From JBBDJG01 sp040880005 (GTDB lineage Bacteria > Actinomycetota > Thermoleophilia > Solirubrobacterales > JBBDJG01), in NCBI GenBank assembly GCA_040880005.1, contig JBBDJG010000007.1:1-39805 (forward strand): a stretch of 39,805 nucleotides of DNA, read 5' to 3'. Positions 6,928-15,611 of the stretch are shown in pieces (positions within the stretch are counted from its first letter, which is position 1; each line of letters begins with the position of its first letter). The notes under the pieces are model-generated. The model saw nothing but the letters and a program-made list of their open reading frames with translations, ran no database searches and had not been told where the DNA came from. Position numbers and translations under genes: made by a program.

Positions 6928-8265
6928 TCAACAGGTCTGGAGGTCGGGACACGTAGCGACAAGCGTTCGCAGAGCGTTCTGCCGCAAGATCGGATAGCTG
7001 CGCTTTTTCGATTTGGTCGTGGCGCCGTTTGCAACCCGCTGGGAGAAGGCGATCAGAGCGTCGCGGGTCTGCGGGCTGATCGTCGGAGCGCCCCAGAAAG
7101 CAATCGCCTTGTCAACCGCGGCGACGGGATCCTCCGCGGTGTCGTAGGGGGCGTTGGTCTCGATTCGCTGCCTTTCGGTCGCCTGCGTCACCGCGATCCA
7201 GCGACCGCGCCACGTGGAGGTGTCGAGCCAGCGCTTGTCGTCCCAACCGGCGACGTTCGGCGGATAGAAGAGCTGCTGTCCCATCAGGCCGCTCACCCAG
7301 GACCAGCTCTCTCTGTCGATGCCCTTGCCGAGAGCACGCAACATCCCCGCCAGATACACCGCTGGCGGCTTGACCATGCGCGGCCCCTCGTACAGGAGCG
7401 GATGCCGGAGGATCGCCAGCAAGACCGGTCGCACCTGGTAGTTGCGTGCAACGTAGAGGCGCTCGAGTTCGGCCTTGGTCGCGCGCGGCGGCGCGACCGG
7501 AATGAAGTAGGACCACAGCTTCGTGATGAAGAACTCGGGATGGTTGCGGTGCTCCAGGCAGAGCTGGCAGGAGTCGCGCCACGTGAAGCTGCCGCGCTTG
7601 CCCAGGATCTTCTTCGTGCCGCCGTCGTGGAGCCGGCGGTCGAAGCGAAAGCGCACCAATCCGAGCGGCTCGCGGTAGTCGGCCCGGAAGCCGGTCAGCG
7701 CGCGCGCCTGCTCGCGCACGTCGCGCTCGGTGTAACCGCGCCCCGCGCCCAGCGTGAACAGCTCCATCAGCTCGCGACCGTAGTTCTCGTTCGGCGCGAA
7801 CTTGGTGTTCTCGATCCCGGAGAGGAAGATCAGCATCGCGGGATCGCGCGTGACCTCGAGCAGCAGGTTCCTGAACGACCCCAGCGCAAGCCGTCGAAAG
7901 AGGCGGTTCTGGCGCAGCATCAGACGCTGCGAGCCGACCTCGCCGTTGGAGGTCGCAAACCAATCGTGCCAGAGCAGCGTCATCCGCTCGACCAGCGGCC
8001 GGTTGCTTCGCACCATGCGATCGAGCCACCACAGGCCGTCGTGGCCCCATGCGTCGTAGGGAGCGATCGGTTGCCCATCTCCGTCCACGGGAGCCGGACC
8101 GGTGAGCTTCTCCTTGGGCGGCCGCACGAGAGAGCCGGTCGCACCGATCAATCCCTGCGCCGCCAGCGCGGCGGCCTCGCCAGGGCGCGGGCCGAAGCCG
8201 GCGCGCCACAGCAGCCGCTCCGCCTGCTCGGCGCCGAACTTGCCGCGATACACCGAAACGCTCAT
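6928..8265 (-). CDS. DUF1800 family protein
   Basis: This encodes a 445-residue protein. DUF1800 features include the N-terminal AERLLWRAGFGPRPGE, LLWHDWFATSNGEV, the ENYGRELMELFTLGAGRGYTE block (about residues 165-185) and a later FYPPNVAGWDDKRWL motif. Two Cys in DSCQLCLEHR could bind metal or form a disulfide. No clear signal peptide is seen, although family members are usually exported. It is the first gene of the operon, 16 nt ahead of the DUF1501 gene, and is divergent from leuS. DUF1800/DUF1501 pairs are widespread and often linked to surface or secreted material, but no reaction is known. Confidence 0.8.
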   Translation of the reverse strand: MSVSVYRGKFGAEQAERLLWRAGFGPRPGEAAALAAQGLIGATGSLVRPPKEKLTGPAPVDGDGQPIAPYDAWGHDGLWWLDRMVRSNRPLVERMTLLWHDWFATSNGEVGSQRLMLRQNRLFRRLALGSFRNLLLEVTRDPAMLIFLSGIENTKFAPNENYGRELMELFTLGAGRGYTERDVREQARALTGFRADYREPLGLVRFRFDRRLHDGGTKKILGKRGSFTWRDSCQLCLEHRNHPEFFITKLWSYFIPVAPPRATKAELERLYVARNYQVRPVLLAILRHPLLYEGPRMVKPPAVYLAGMLRALGKGIDRESWSWVSGLMGQQLFYPPNVAGWDDKRWLDTSTWRGRWIAVTQATERQRIETNAPYDTAEDPVAAVDKAIAFWGAPTISPQTRDALIAFSQRVANGATTKSKKRSYPILRQNALRTLVATCPDLQTC

Positions 8266-8382
8266 CTACAAGTAGAAACGACCACTTCGCCGTCGAGAGT
8301 GCGCGTGACAGTTGTTTGTAAGCGCATGTTGGAAGGACGGTGCTGGACGGGGTTGTGCCAGGGGCCTGTTATTAATCCGGTG

Positions 8383-10911
8383 GTGACCGCGCACCGAGAC
8401 AACGGCGACGACGCAGCCGGCTCCCGCTACGACGCACATGCGATCGAACGTCGCTGGCAGCAGATCTGGGAGTCCGAGGGGTCCTGGCAGGTACCGAATC
8501 CGGGCCAGCCCGGCTGGAGCGACGAGGCACCACGCGGGTACGTGCTGGAGATGTTGCCCTACCCGTCGGGCGAGCCGCACATGGGCCACCTCAAGAACTA
8601 CACGATGGGCGACGTGCTCTCGCACTACCGCCGGCGCAACGGAATGCAGGTGCTGCACCCGATGGGCTATGACGCGTTCGGTCTGCCGGCGGAGAACCAC
8701 GCGATCAAGACCGGCACCAAGCCACAGGCTTCCACGCAGGAGTCGATCGAGGAATTCCGCCGTCAGTTCCGCTCCTGGGGAATCTCGATCGACTGGACGC
8801 GCGAGTTCGGCACGCACGAGCCGTCGTACTACCGCTGGACACAATGGATCTTCCTGAAGCTCTACGAGCGCGGGCTGGCCTATCGCAAGCTGGCGCCGGT
8901 CAAGTGGTGTCCGAACGATCAGACGGTGCTCGCCAACGAACAGGTCATCGACGGCGCCTGCGAGCGGTGCGGCACGCAGGTCGTGATCAAGAACCTCGAG
9001 CAGTGGTTCTTCAAGATCACCGACTACGCCGACCGTCTGTTGCGTGATTTCGAGAAGCTCGAGTCATGGCCCGAGCGCGTGCTCACGATGCAGCGCAACT
9101 GGATCGGACGTTCGGAGGGTGCCGAGGTGGTGTTTCGCTGCGAGGACCTCGGGATCGATTTCGAGGTGTTCACGACGCGCCCCGACACGCTGTTCGGCGC
9201 CACTTTTTTCGTGATGGCGCCCGAGCACCCCGATGTCGAGCGGCTGGCTGCCGGCACGGAGCACGAGGCCGACGTGACGTCATATGTAGAGCATGCCTTG
9301 ATGGAATCGACCGAGCAGCGCGCCGACACGGAAAAGGAGAAGACCGGCGTATTCACCGGGCGCCGCGTGACCAACCCCGTCAACGGTGAAGAGATTCCGA
9401 TCTACGTATCCGACTATGTGTTGATGGACTACGGCACCGGCGCAATCATGGCTGTGCCTGCGCACGACCAGCGCGACTACGAGTTCGCGACCGCGTTTGG
9501 CTTGGAGGTCCGTCAGGTGATCCAGCCCGACGGCGAAGATGTTCAAGAAAGCGCGGCCTACGTCGAGCATGGAGAGAACGAGCGCCTGATCAACTCGGGC
9601 GAGTTCACGAGCATGCCGGCCCCGGATGCGATCGCGAAGATCACGGCCTGGCTCGAGCGTGAGGGCAGGGGAAAGCCGGCGGTCAACTACCGCCTGCGCG
9701 ATTGGCTGGTCTCGCGTCAGCGCTACTGGGGGGCGCCGATCCCGATTGTGTACTGCGAGCGATGCGGGATGGTGCCCGTGCCCGCCGATCGGCTCCCGGT
9801 CGTGCTGCCCGACATCGACGACTACACGCCGAAGGGAAAGTCTCCGCTGGCCGCCAGCGAGGAGTTCGTAAATGCCAGGTGCCCGAAGTGCGATGGCGCG
9901 GCGAAGCGCGAGACGGACACGATGGACACGTTCGTGGATTCGTCCTGGTACTTCCTGCGCTACTGCGACTCGCGCAACGAGCAGGCCGCGTGGGACCGCG
10001 CCACCGTCGATGCGTGGATGCCCGTCGATCAGTACATCGGCGGGGTGGAGCATGCGATTCTGCACCTGATGTACGCGCGCTTCTTCACCAAGGTCCTGTA
10101 CGACATGGACCTGCTGGGTTTCGAGGAGCCGTTCGCGAGCCTGTTCACACAGGGCATGATCACGCGCGACGGCGCCAAGATGTCGAAGTCGAAGGGCAAC
10201 GTGATCAGCCCCTCTACATATGTGGAGCAACACGGGGCGGACACCGCGCGCTGCTACATCCTCTTCCTGGGACCGCCCGACCAAGACGTCGACTGGAGCG
10301 ATGAAGGCGTTGCCGGGGTGCACCGGTTCCTGGCGCGTGTGTGGCGCCTTCAAAAGGAGGTGGTCGAGCGCGCCGGTGGTGCGCAGGCGACGCTTCCGGA
10401 CCGGATCGACGGCGAGGCCAGAGCGCTCGCCGGCAAGACGCACTGGGCGATAGCGAGGGTGACCGACGACATCGAGCGTTTCCAGTTCAACACGGCGCTG
10501 TCGGCGCTGATGGAGGTGATCAACGACGCCTACCGCGTGAAGGACTCCCTCTTCGAGAGCGATGACGGCCGGCGCACACTGGCGTTCGCGACCGCGACGG
10601 TGGCGTCGTTATTGTTCCCCTTCGCTCCGCATGTCGGTGCGGAGGTGTACGAGGCGCTCGCTGGCGAGCGCGTCTGGGAGGTCGCCTGGCCGAAGCCGGA
10701 TCCGGCGCTGCTCGAGCGGGACACGATCAAGGTCGTTGCCCAGGTCAACGGCAAGGTTCGCGATAGCGTGGAGGTGGCGGCCGGGACCGGTGAGGAGGAG
10801 CTGAAGCGGATGGCGCGGGAGCGGCCCAACGTGAAGCGCCACATCGAGGGCAGGCAGGTCGTCAAGGAGGTCGTGGTGCCCGGAAAGCTCGTCAACTTCG
10901 TCGTTCGGTAG
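8383..10911 (+). CDS. leuS: Leucyl-tRNA synthetase
   Basis: The enzyme charges tRNA-Leu with leucine. The product is 842 residues, the normal bacterial length. The HIGH-type motif is HMGH at residues 66-69 (PHMGHLKNY) and KMSKS is at 599-603. The CP1 editing domain lies between them, with the TTRPDTLFG threonine-rich motif and the ending that binds the CCA end. A Zn-type CERCG segment (about residue 193) and CPKC lie in the insert regions. The frame stays open far upstream, through the antisense DUF1800 gene. Homologues start just before YDAHAIERRWQ, so GTG 8383 (or GTG 8380) is chosen; ATG 8326 is a less likely alternative. Confidence 0.95.
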   Translation: MTAHRDNGDDAAGSRYDAHAIERRWQQIWESEGSWQVPNPGQPGWSDEAPRGYVLEMLPYPSGEPHMGHLKNYTMGDVLSHYRRRNGMQVLHPMGYDAFGLPAENHAIKTGTKPQASTQESIEEFRRQFRSWGISIDWTREFGTHEPSYYRWTQWIFLKLYERGLAYRKLAPVKWCPNDQTVLANEQVIDGACERCGTQVVIKNLEQWFFKITDYADRLLRDFEKLESWPERVLTMQRNWIGRSEGAEVVFRCEDLGIDFEVFTTRPDTLFGATFFVMAPEHPDVERLAAGTEHEADVTSYVEHALMESTEQRADTEKEKTGVFTGRRVTNPVNGEEIPIYVSDYVLMDYGTGAIMAVPAHDQRDYEFATAFGLEVRQVIQPDGEDVQESAAYVEHGENERLINSGEFTSMPAPDAIAKITAWLEREGRGKPAVNYRLRDWLVSRQRYWGAPIPIVYCERCGMVPVPADRLPVVLPDIDDYTPKGKSPLAASEEFVNARCPKCDGAAKRETDTMDTFVDSSWYFLRYCDSRNEQAAWDRATVDAWMPVDQYIGGVEHAILHLMYARFFTKVLYDMDLLGFEEPFASLFTQGMITRDGAKMSKSKGNVISPSTYVEQHGADTARCYILFLGPPDQDVDWSDEGVAGVHRFLARVWRLQKEVVERAGGAQATLPDRIDGEARALAGKTHWAIARVTDDIERFQFNTALSALMEVINDAYRVKDSLFESDDGRRTLAFATATVASLLFPFAPHVGAEVYEALAGERVWEVAWPKPDPALLERDTIKVVAQVNGKVRDSVEVAAGTGEEELKRMARERPNVKRHIEGRQVVKEVVVPGKLVNFVVR

Positions 10912-10928
10912 CGGCCTGCCGATCGCGT

Positions 10929-10934
10929 TAAGAT
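10929..10934 (+). promoter_or_regulatory. -10 box of the cupin gene at 10941
   Basis: TAAGAT lies 6 nt before the GTG at 10941, only 18 nt after the leuS stop. The cupin gene therefore probably has its own leaderless transcript. Confidence 0.5.
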
Positions 10935-10940
10935 CCCGCC

Positions 10941-11333
10941 GTGCGTCTACGCCGACACTCGGAGGCACATGTCGAGGAGCGCGGCCGGCTTCGCTCCCAC
11001 TTCCTCATGGACGCGGGCGACCTCGGCTCGCGCAACCTGACTGTTACATGGGTCGATATTCCACCGGGGGCTGAACAACGGTCGCATGCGCATGTCGATG
11101 CCGAGCAGGTGTATGTCATCGCAAGTGGGGAAGGACGGATGACCGTCGCGGGCGACGTCGAGCAGGTCAGCGCCGGAGACTTGATCTTCATCCCACCGGC
11201 GACCGATCACTCGATCGTCAACGAGAGCGACTCCGACCTCGTTCTCGTCACGGCAGCCTCGCCGCCGGTCTCGATGGAAGAGCTCTACCAGGACGACCTC
11301 TCATCCGAAGTCCCGGCGTTCGACGAAGACTGA
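10941..11333 (+). CDS. Cupin-domain protein
   Basis: This encodes a 130-residue protein with a complete small cupin fold. The first motif is IPPGAEQRSHAHVDAEQVYVI (about residues 41-61), with two His and a Glu-like position. SGEGRMTVAG, SAGDLIFIPPATDHSIVNES and LVLVTAASPP follow. These are the metal-binding positions of cupin_2 proteins. The acidic tail (YQDDLSSEVPAFDED) may be flexible. The start is GTG, set by the -10 box 6 nt upstream. The substrate is unknown, and its position between leuS and comEA does not help. Confidence 0.8.
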   Translation: MRLRRHSEAHVEERGRLRSHFLMDAGDLGSRNLTVTWVDIPPGAEQRSHAHVDAEQVYVIASGEGRMTVAGDVEQVSAGDLIFIPPATDHSIVNESDSDLVLVTAASPPVSMEELYQDDLSSEVPAFDED

Positions 11334-11388
11334 CACCGCGGCGCTGAAGTCTTTACGTTTTGCGTGCCTTTGGCGCGACGCCCACGGC

Positions 11389-11394
11389 TAGCGT
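11389..11394 (+). promoter_or_regulatory. -10 box of comEA
   Basis: TAGCGT lies 7 nt before the ATG at 11402. This supports that ATG over an in-frame GTG at 11360 and suggests a leaderless comEA-comEC transcript. Confidence 0.4.
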
Positions 11395-11401
11395 TTCGCG
11401 C

Positions 11402-11980
11402 ATGGGCAGAACCACGACGGCCCAGATGGCCGTGTACGCGGCGGCGGCGATTGCGATCGCTTTGGTCGGCGTGCGCTATCTGGCGCAGGTACGCGAGCGA
11501 CCGCCGCGGCAGAGCGCGGCGAAACCCGTGCGTGTGCACCGCTCCAGCGCGGGCGCGCATGTCTATGTGACGGGCGCGGTGCGGCGGCCGGGCGTCTACG
11601 AGCTGCCTGCGTGGGCGCGTCTCGATGCCGCGGTGAGGCGCGCGGGCGGGCCGGCACGCGGCGCCGACCTCGAGGCGGTCAACCTGGCGGCGAAGGTGGC
11701 CGACGGACAGCAGGTGGTCGTGCCGCGCCGTGCCACCGCGGGAGCGGACGTCGCGACGGGTGAGGCGCTTGGATCAGGGACGGCGTCGGGCCCGATCAGC
11801 CTCAACACCGCGACGTCCGAGCAGCTCGACCAGCTCGACGGCGTGGGCCCGGCGACGGCGCAGAAGATCCTCGACTGGCGCAAGCAGCACGGCGGCTTCC
11901 GGTCGATCGAAGACCTCAAGCAGATCGGCGGCATCGGCCCCAAGCGCTTCGAGGCGCTCAAGGACAAGGTGCGGATGTAG
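11402..11980 (+). CDS. comEA: Competence protein ComEA (DNA receptor)
   Basis: This encodes a 192-residue membrane-anchored DNA-binding protein used for DNA uptake. The TM anchor is at about residues 9-27. An SLBB domain (VYVTGAVRRPGVYELP to VADGQQVVVP) follows at about residues 53-108. A variable linker leads to a tandem helix-hairpin-helix domain, ISLNTATSEQLDQLDGVGPATAQKILDWR then FRSIEDLKQIGGIGPKRFE, ending at the C-terminus. This is the standard order for the family. It lies 9 nt ahead of comEC in one operon. The ATG at 11402 was chosen because the preceding residues are unlike the family and a -10 box is just upstream. Confidence 0.9.
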   Translation: MGRTTTAQMAVYAAAAIAIALVGVRYLAQVRERPPRQSAAKPVRVHRSSAGAHVYVTGAVRRPGVYELPAWARLDAAVRRAGGPARGADLEAVNLAAKVADGQQVVVPRRATAGADVATGEALGSGTASGPISLNTATSEQLDQLDGVGPATAQKILDWRKQHGGFRSIEDLKQIGGIGPKRFEALKDKVRM

Positions 11981-11989
11981 AGGCCAAGC

Positions 11990-14254
11990 ATGAGCGCAAG
12001 GAAAGTTGTGGCACACTGGCGCCACTTCTTGCTAGCTGCCCTTGTTGCGGGTCTATTGCTGCGCGGCCACGCAGAGGCAACGGCGCTCGTGGCGGCGCTG
12101 GCGGCGGTGACGCTGGCCTGGGCGACCTCGCGTCCGAGCGTCGCCGCGCTGGCCGCGTTGCTGGTCATCGGCGGGTCCTTGCTGGCCGCCGAGCGTCTGC
12201 GCTCGATCGACCACAGCGAGCTGTCAGGCTCGTTTGGATCGTGGGTCACCGCGCGTGGCCATGTCGTCAAGCGCGAGCGCGCCTCGCACGGCACATCGCG
12301 CGTGCGCCTGCGGCTCGAGTCGCTGCGCATGCCGGGGTCCCGCGCCCGCGGACGCGGGGAGTTGATCCAGTTGCGCGCGCCGGCCGCACTTCGCGTGGGA
12401 AGGCTCTCGATCGGGTCGGAGCTGATCGCAACCGGCGGCCTCAGCGATCTTCCGCCGTCGGCGCCCGGCGACGACTTCGACTACGGCGCCTACCTGCGTC
12501 GCAACGGCGTGCACGCGGTGCTGCGCGCCGAGTCGGTGCGTAGCACGGGACGCAGCCGCGGTGGTCCGGCGGGCTTCGTGGATGCTGTACGCCGCCGCGC
12601 CGAGCGCGGCGTGGAGGCCGGCTTGCCGCCATCGCTCGCGCAGCTCGCGCGCGGAATGGTCCTGGGAGAGGACGAGCAGATCCCGAAGGCGATGAGCGAG
12701 GACTTCAAGCGCTCCGGCCTGGCTCACCTGCTCGCCGTCAGCGGGCAGAACGTGACGCTGCTCGCGCTGCTCGCCTTCCCGGTGCTCGGTCTGCTCGGCC
12801 TCGCCCGGCGGACGCGCCTGCTGGTCGTGCTCGCCTTGATCGCTCTGTACGTGCCGCTCACCGGAGCGGGTCCGTCGATCGTGCGAGCCGGCGCGATGGG
12901 TGCGGCAGCGACCGTAGCCGCGCTGTCCGGCCGCCCGGCCTCGCGTTGGTATGCGCTGCTCGGTGCCGCGGCCGTGTCGCTGATCCTGGATCCGCGCGCC
13001 TGGCAGGATGCCGGCTGGCAGCTCAGCTTTGCGGCGGTGGCGGGCATCTTCGTCCTGATGCGCCCGATTGCCGGGCGTCTGCGCCGGCTGCCGAGTGCAC
13101 TTGCCGACGGCCTCGCGATTACCGCCGCCGCGACGGTCGCGACGGCACCGCTGATGGCGTTCCAGTTCGGCCAGGTATCGATCGTGTCGTTACCGGCGAA
13201 CATGCTCGCTCTGCCGGCCGTCGCGCCGGTGATGTGGGCCGGCATGCTCGCCGGTACGGTCGCGCAGCTCTGGGTCGCGCCGGCCGCCGCGATCAACTCG
13301 ATTGCGTCCCTTTGCCTCGCGTTCATTGCGTTCATCGCGCACTGGAGCGCGAGCCCGCCGGCGGCGGTGGCGGCGGTCAGGATCGGTTCGGTGACGGCGC
13401 TGGCCGCCGTCTACTGCTGCCTGGCGGCGACGGCCTGGGCGATCGTGGCCGGGCCCAGCCGGATCGTGCGCCGCGCCGCACCACTCGTCGCGATCGTGGC
13501 GGTCACGGCCGTTGCGGCGATCGTCGGTGTAGCGCTACATGCGCGCCCCGTTGTTGTATCCGACCACTTCTCGGCAACGTTCATCGATGTCGGCCAGGGC
13601 GATGCGATCCTCATGCGCACGCCCCGTGGCGGGGCAGTGCTGGTCGATTGCGGTCCGCCGGAGGCGAGCGTGACGGCTAAGCTGCGCTCGCGTGGGGTAG
13701 CGCGACTCGACCTGGTCGTGCTGACGCATCCCCAGCGCGACCACGTAGGCGGCTGCGCGGATGTCCTCGAGAGCATCCCGGCGGCGAAGCTGGTCGGCGT
13801 CGGCGCGGCGCACGCCGCACCGGCGCACGCCGGCCAGACGTTCGTGATCGACGGCTTGCGCCTGCGCGTGCTGAGCCCGGCGCGTGACTACGACCCGCGC
13901 GCCGGAGAGCCCAACGACCAGGCCGTCGTGCTGCTCGCGTCCTATGCCGGCTTCGACATGCTGCTGCCCGCCGATGCCGAATCCGACGTGACCGGCGCGC
14001 TGGATCTGCCGGCTCTCGACCTGATCAAGGTCGCACACCACGGCAGCGCCGACGAGGGACTGTCCGCGCTGCTCGAGCGCACGCGCCCTCGAATCGCCGT
14101 GATCGAGGTCGGCGCGAGCAATCCTTACGGCCATCCGGCCGCTTCGACGATCAGCGAGCTGGCCACCGTGCCGAAGGTCTATCGGACCGATCGCGACGGC
14201 GACGTGACGATCACGCTCACATCCGACGGTCCGCGATTCAGCACCTCTCGCTGA
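11990..14254 (+). CDS. comEC: DNA uptake channel ComEC/Rec2
   Basis: This encodes a 754-residue inner-membrane protein that brings single-stranded DNA into the cell. It has N-terminal TM helices, then an OB-like extracellular domain (about residues 80-185). The ComEC competence domain (about 210-480) contains GLAHLLAVSGQNVTLLAL and many TM segments. A C-terminal metallo-beta-lactamase-like domain begins at FIDVGQGDAILMRTP (about 527) and has LTHPQRDHVGG (about 577) and KVAHHGSADEG motifs. It is complete and intact, which implies that this organism can take up DNA if the pilus genes are elsewhere. Its stop is 17 nt before holA. Confidence 0.92.
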   Translation: MSARKVVAHWRHFLLAALVAGLLLRGHAEATALVAALAAVTLAWATSRPSVAALAALLVIGGSLLAAERLRSIDHSELSGSFGSWVTARGHVVKRERASHGTSRVRLRLESLRMPGSRARGRGELIQLRAPAALRVGRLSIGSELIATGGLSDLPPSAPGDDFDYGAYLRRNGVHAVLRAESVRSTGRSRGGPAGFVDAVRRRAERGVEAGLPPSLAQLARGMVLGEDEQIPKAMSEDFKRSGLAHLLAVSGQNVTLLALLAFPVLGLLGLARRTRLLVVLALIALYVPLTGAGPSIVRAGAMGAAATVAALSGRPASRWYALLGAAAVSLILDPRAWQDAGWQLSFAAVAGIFVLMRPIAGRLRRLPSALADGLAITAAATVATAPLMAFQFGQVSIVSLPANMLALPAVAPVMWAGMLAGTVAQLWVAPAAAINSIASLCLAFIAFIAHWSASPPAAVAAVRIGSVTALAAVYCCLAATAWAIVAGPSRIVRRAAPLVAIVAVTAVAAIVGVALHARPVVVSDHFSATFIDVGQGDAILMRTPRGGAVLVDCGPPEASVTAKLRSRGVARLDLVVLTHPQRDHVGGCADVLESIPAAKLVGVGAAHAAPAHAGQTFVIDGLRLRVLSPARDYDPRAGEPNDQAVVLLASYAGFDMLLPADAESDVTGALDLPALDLIKVAHHGSADEGLSALLERTRPRIAVIEVGASNPYGHPAASTISELATVPKVYRTDRDGDVTITLTSDGPRFSTSR

Positions 14255-14255
14255 G

Positions 14256-14261
14256 TAGACT
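14256..14261 (+). promoter_or_regulatory. -10 box of holA
   Basis: TAGACT lies 10 nt before the TTG at 14272, right after the comEC stop. It may give holA a promoter separate from comEA-comEC. Confidence 0.3.
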
Positions 14262-14271
14262 CAACGCAGCC

Positions 14272-15270
14272 TTGGCCGACCTCAAACCCGCATACCTGAT
14301 CCACGGCGACGACGAGGTGAAGCTCGACGCTTGGCGTACGAGGCTGCGCGCGCGCGCGCTGACCGAAGCCCCCGAGGCTACTCTGGAGGTTCTCACGGAC
14401 GATCGGCTAACCGTCGACGCGCTTGTCGCGGCGACGACCGCGATGACCCTGGGGACAGGTCGGATATACGTGCTTGCAGATGGCGTCGAGAAGTTCAGGG
14501 ATGCGGATATGAAGCAGCTTGCCGTAGCAATTGGCAATCTGTCCACCGACATCACGGTAGTGCTGATCGCATCTGGAGAGGCCAAAAATGGCAAGGGCCC
14601 GGCACCAGCGACGCTGGCCAAGGCGGTGGAGCGCGCGGGTGGGGAGGTGCATCTTTGCGCTGCGTCCACTGACGGTCGGTTGACCAGCTGGGTGGCGGGC
14701 CGCGCAGACACCCTTGGTCTGTTGATCAGCCGGGAGGCCGTCGAGTTGCTGATTGCGCGCGTTGGCGATCGCCAACGGAGCCTCATGCGAGAACTGGAGA
14801 AGCTTGCCACGTACGCGTCAGACGGCAATCGCATTGAACCTGATGACATTGAAGCGGTTTGCGGGGTCAACGTGGAGGGGCGCGCGTACGACCTTGCGAC
14901 CGCGATCATTGCGGGCGATCGACGGCGCGCGCTCCAACTCGTGGAGCAGGTGAAGGCGTCGGGTGAAGAGCCGATGCGGATTCTTTTTCCACTCAAGAGC
15001 AAGTTCGTAGACACTCGTACGGCCTGGGCAATGCTCGAGGAAGGCCGAACCCCGCAAGACGTTCAGGCTCGTCTCCGTCTTTACCCCAGTCGGAGGGCCA
15101 GAGATACGGTTGCCGAAGCACGCAGCGCGGACGGCGAGCAGCTCGAGCGGGCGATCGCGGAGTTGGCCGACTGGGACTATGCGATCCGCGGCGGATCCAA
15201 TCTCGACGGCTGGACGGCGTTGACGCTCGCGGTGGAACGTGTCACCGCGACGCCTCGGGCGTCAGTGTGA
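14272..15270 (+). CDS. holA: DNA polymerase III subunit delta
   Basis: This encodes a 332-residue clamp-loader subunit that opens the sliding clamp ring. The start (MADLKPAYLIHGDDEVKLDAW) is typical of HolA, where the Walker-A-like loop is degenerate. LVAATTAMTLGTGRIYVLAD and VGDRQRSLMRELEKLATYAS follow, and the C-terminal collar helices contain PMRILFPLKSK. The start is TTG 14272. It follows comEC, as is common in bacteria (comEA-comEC-holA-rpsT). The stop is one base from the stop of the convergent rpsT. Confidence 0.9.
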   Translation: MADLKPAYLIHGDDEVKLDAWRTRLRARALTEAPEATLEVLTDDRLTVDALVAATTAMTLGTGRIYVLADGVEKFRDADMKQLAVAIGNLSTDITVVLIASGEAKNGKGPAPATLAKAVERAGGEVHLCAASTDGRLTSWVAGRADTLGLLISREAVELLIARVGDRQRSLMRELEKLATYASDGNRIEPDDIEAVCGVNVEGRAYDLATAIIAGDRRRALQLVEQVKASGEEPMRILFPLKSKFVDTRTAWAMLEEGRTPQDVQARLRLYPSRRARDTVAEARSADGEQLERAIAELADWDYAIRGGSNLDGWTALTLAVERVTATPRASV

Positions 15271-15271
15271 A

Positions 15272-15529
15272 CTAGCCCGTACGGGCGAGGATGCTCGCCG
15301 CGCGCGCCTTCTTGCGCGCTGCGTTGTTGCGGTGCAGCGCGCCGTGCTCCGCGGCCTTGTCGATCGTCGAGACGAGCTTGCGGTACTCGGCCTCGACGTC
15401 GTTGCCGGAGCCCACGGCCTGTTCGAGACGGTGGAAGTGCGTTTTCACGGCCGACGTGCGTCTGCGGTTTTCGAGCCGCTCGCGCTCTGACCGGTGATTG
15501 CGCTTCTCTTGGGAGCGAATGTTCGACAT
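15272..15529 (-). CDS. rpsT: Small ribosomal subunit protein bS20
   Basis: This encodes an 85-residue basic protein that binds 16S rRNA in the 30S subunit. It starts MSNIRSQEKRNHRSERERLE, with the family pattern of three long helices: the Arg-rich N-terminal helix, VKTHFHRLEQAV, and the C-terminal KLVSTIDKAAEHGALHRNNA followed by RKKARAA. ATG 15529 is chosen; the longer frame from 15577 is not family-like. A -10 box TATACT lies 12 nt upstream. It is convergent with holA, which stops one base away, and divergent from murJ. Confidence 0.93.
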   Translation of the reverse strand: MSNIRSQEKRNHRSERERLENRRRTSAVKTHFHRLEQAVGSGNDVEAEYRKLVSTIDKAAEHGALHRNNAARKKARAASILARTG

Positions 15530-15541
15530 CAGCGGCGGCCT

Positions 15542-15547
15542 AGTATA
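15542..15547 (-). promoter_or_regulatory. -10 box of rpsT
   Basis: TATACT on the minus strand lies 12 nt before the ATG at 15529, so the leader would be about 5 nt. It is the best -10 match among the divergent rpsT/murJ promoters. Confidence 0.5.
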
Positions 15548-15611
15548 GCGACGCGTCGTTGGTCGTCTGCCTCGCATTTGGAACCCACATCAAGCTTCTA
15601 GTTCGATTGCT

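Noticed and set aside
6799..8382. Long N-terminal extension of the leuS frame (total 1370 codons)
   Set aside because: It is antisense to the DUF1800/DUF1501 genes and has no similarity to LeuRS; known LeuRS proteins start near the chosen GTG.
8266..8382. T-box or other leader before leuS
   Set aside because: No T-box sequence and no specifier stem could be found in the short gap.
9280..10443. 387-codon frame on the minus strand
   Set aside because: It is a shadow of the leuS coding frame.
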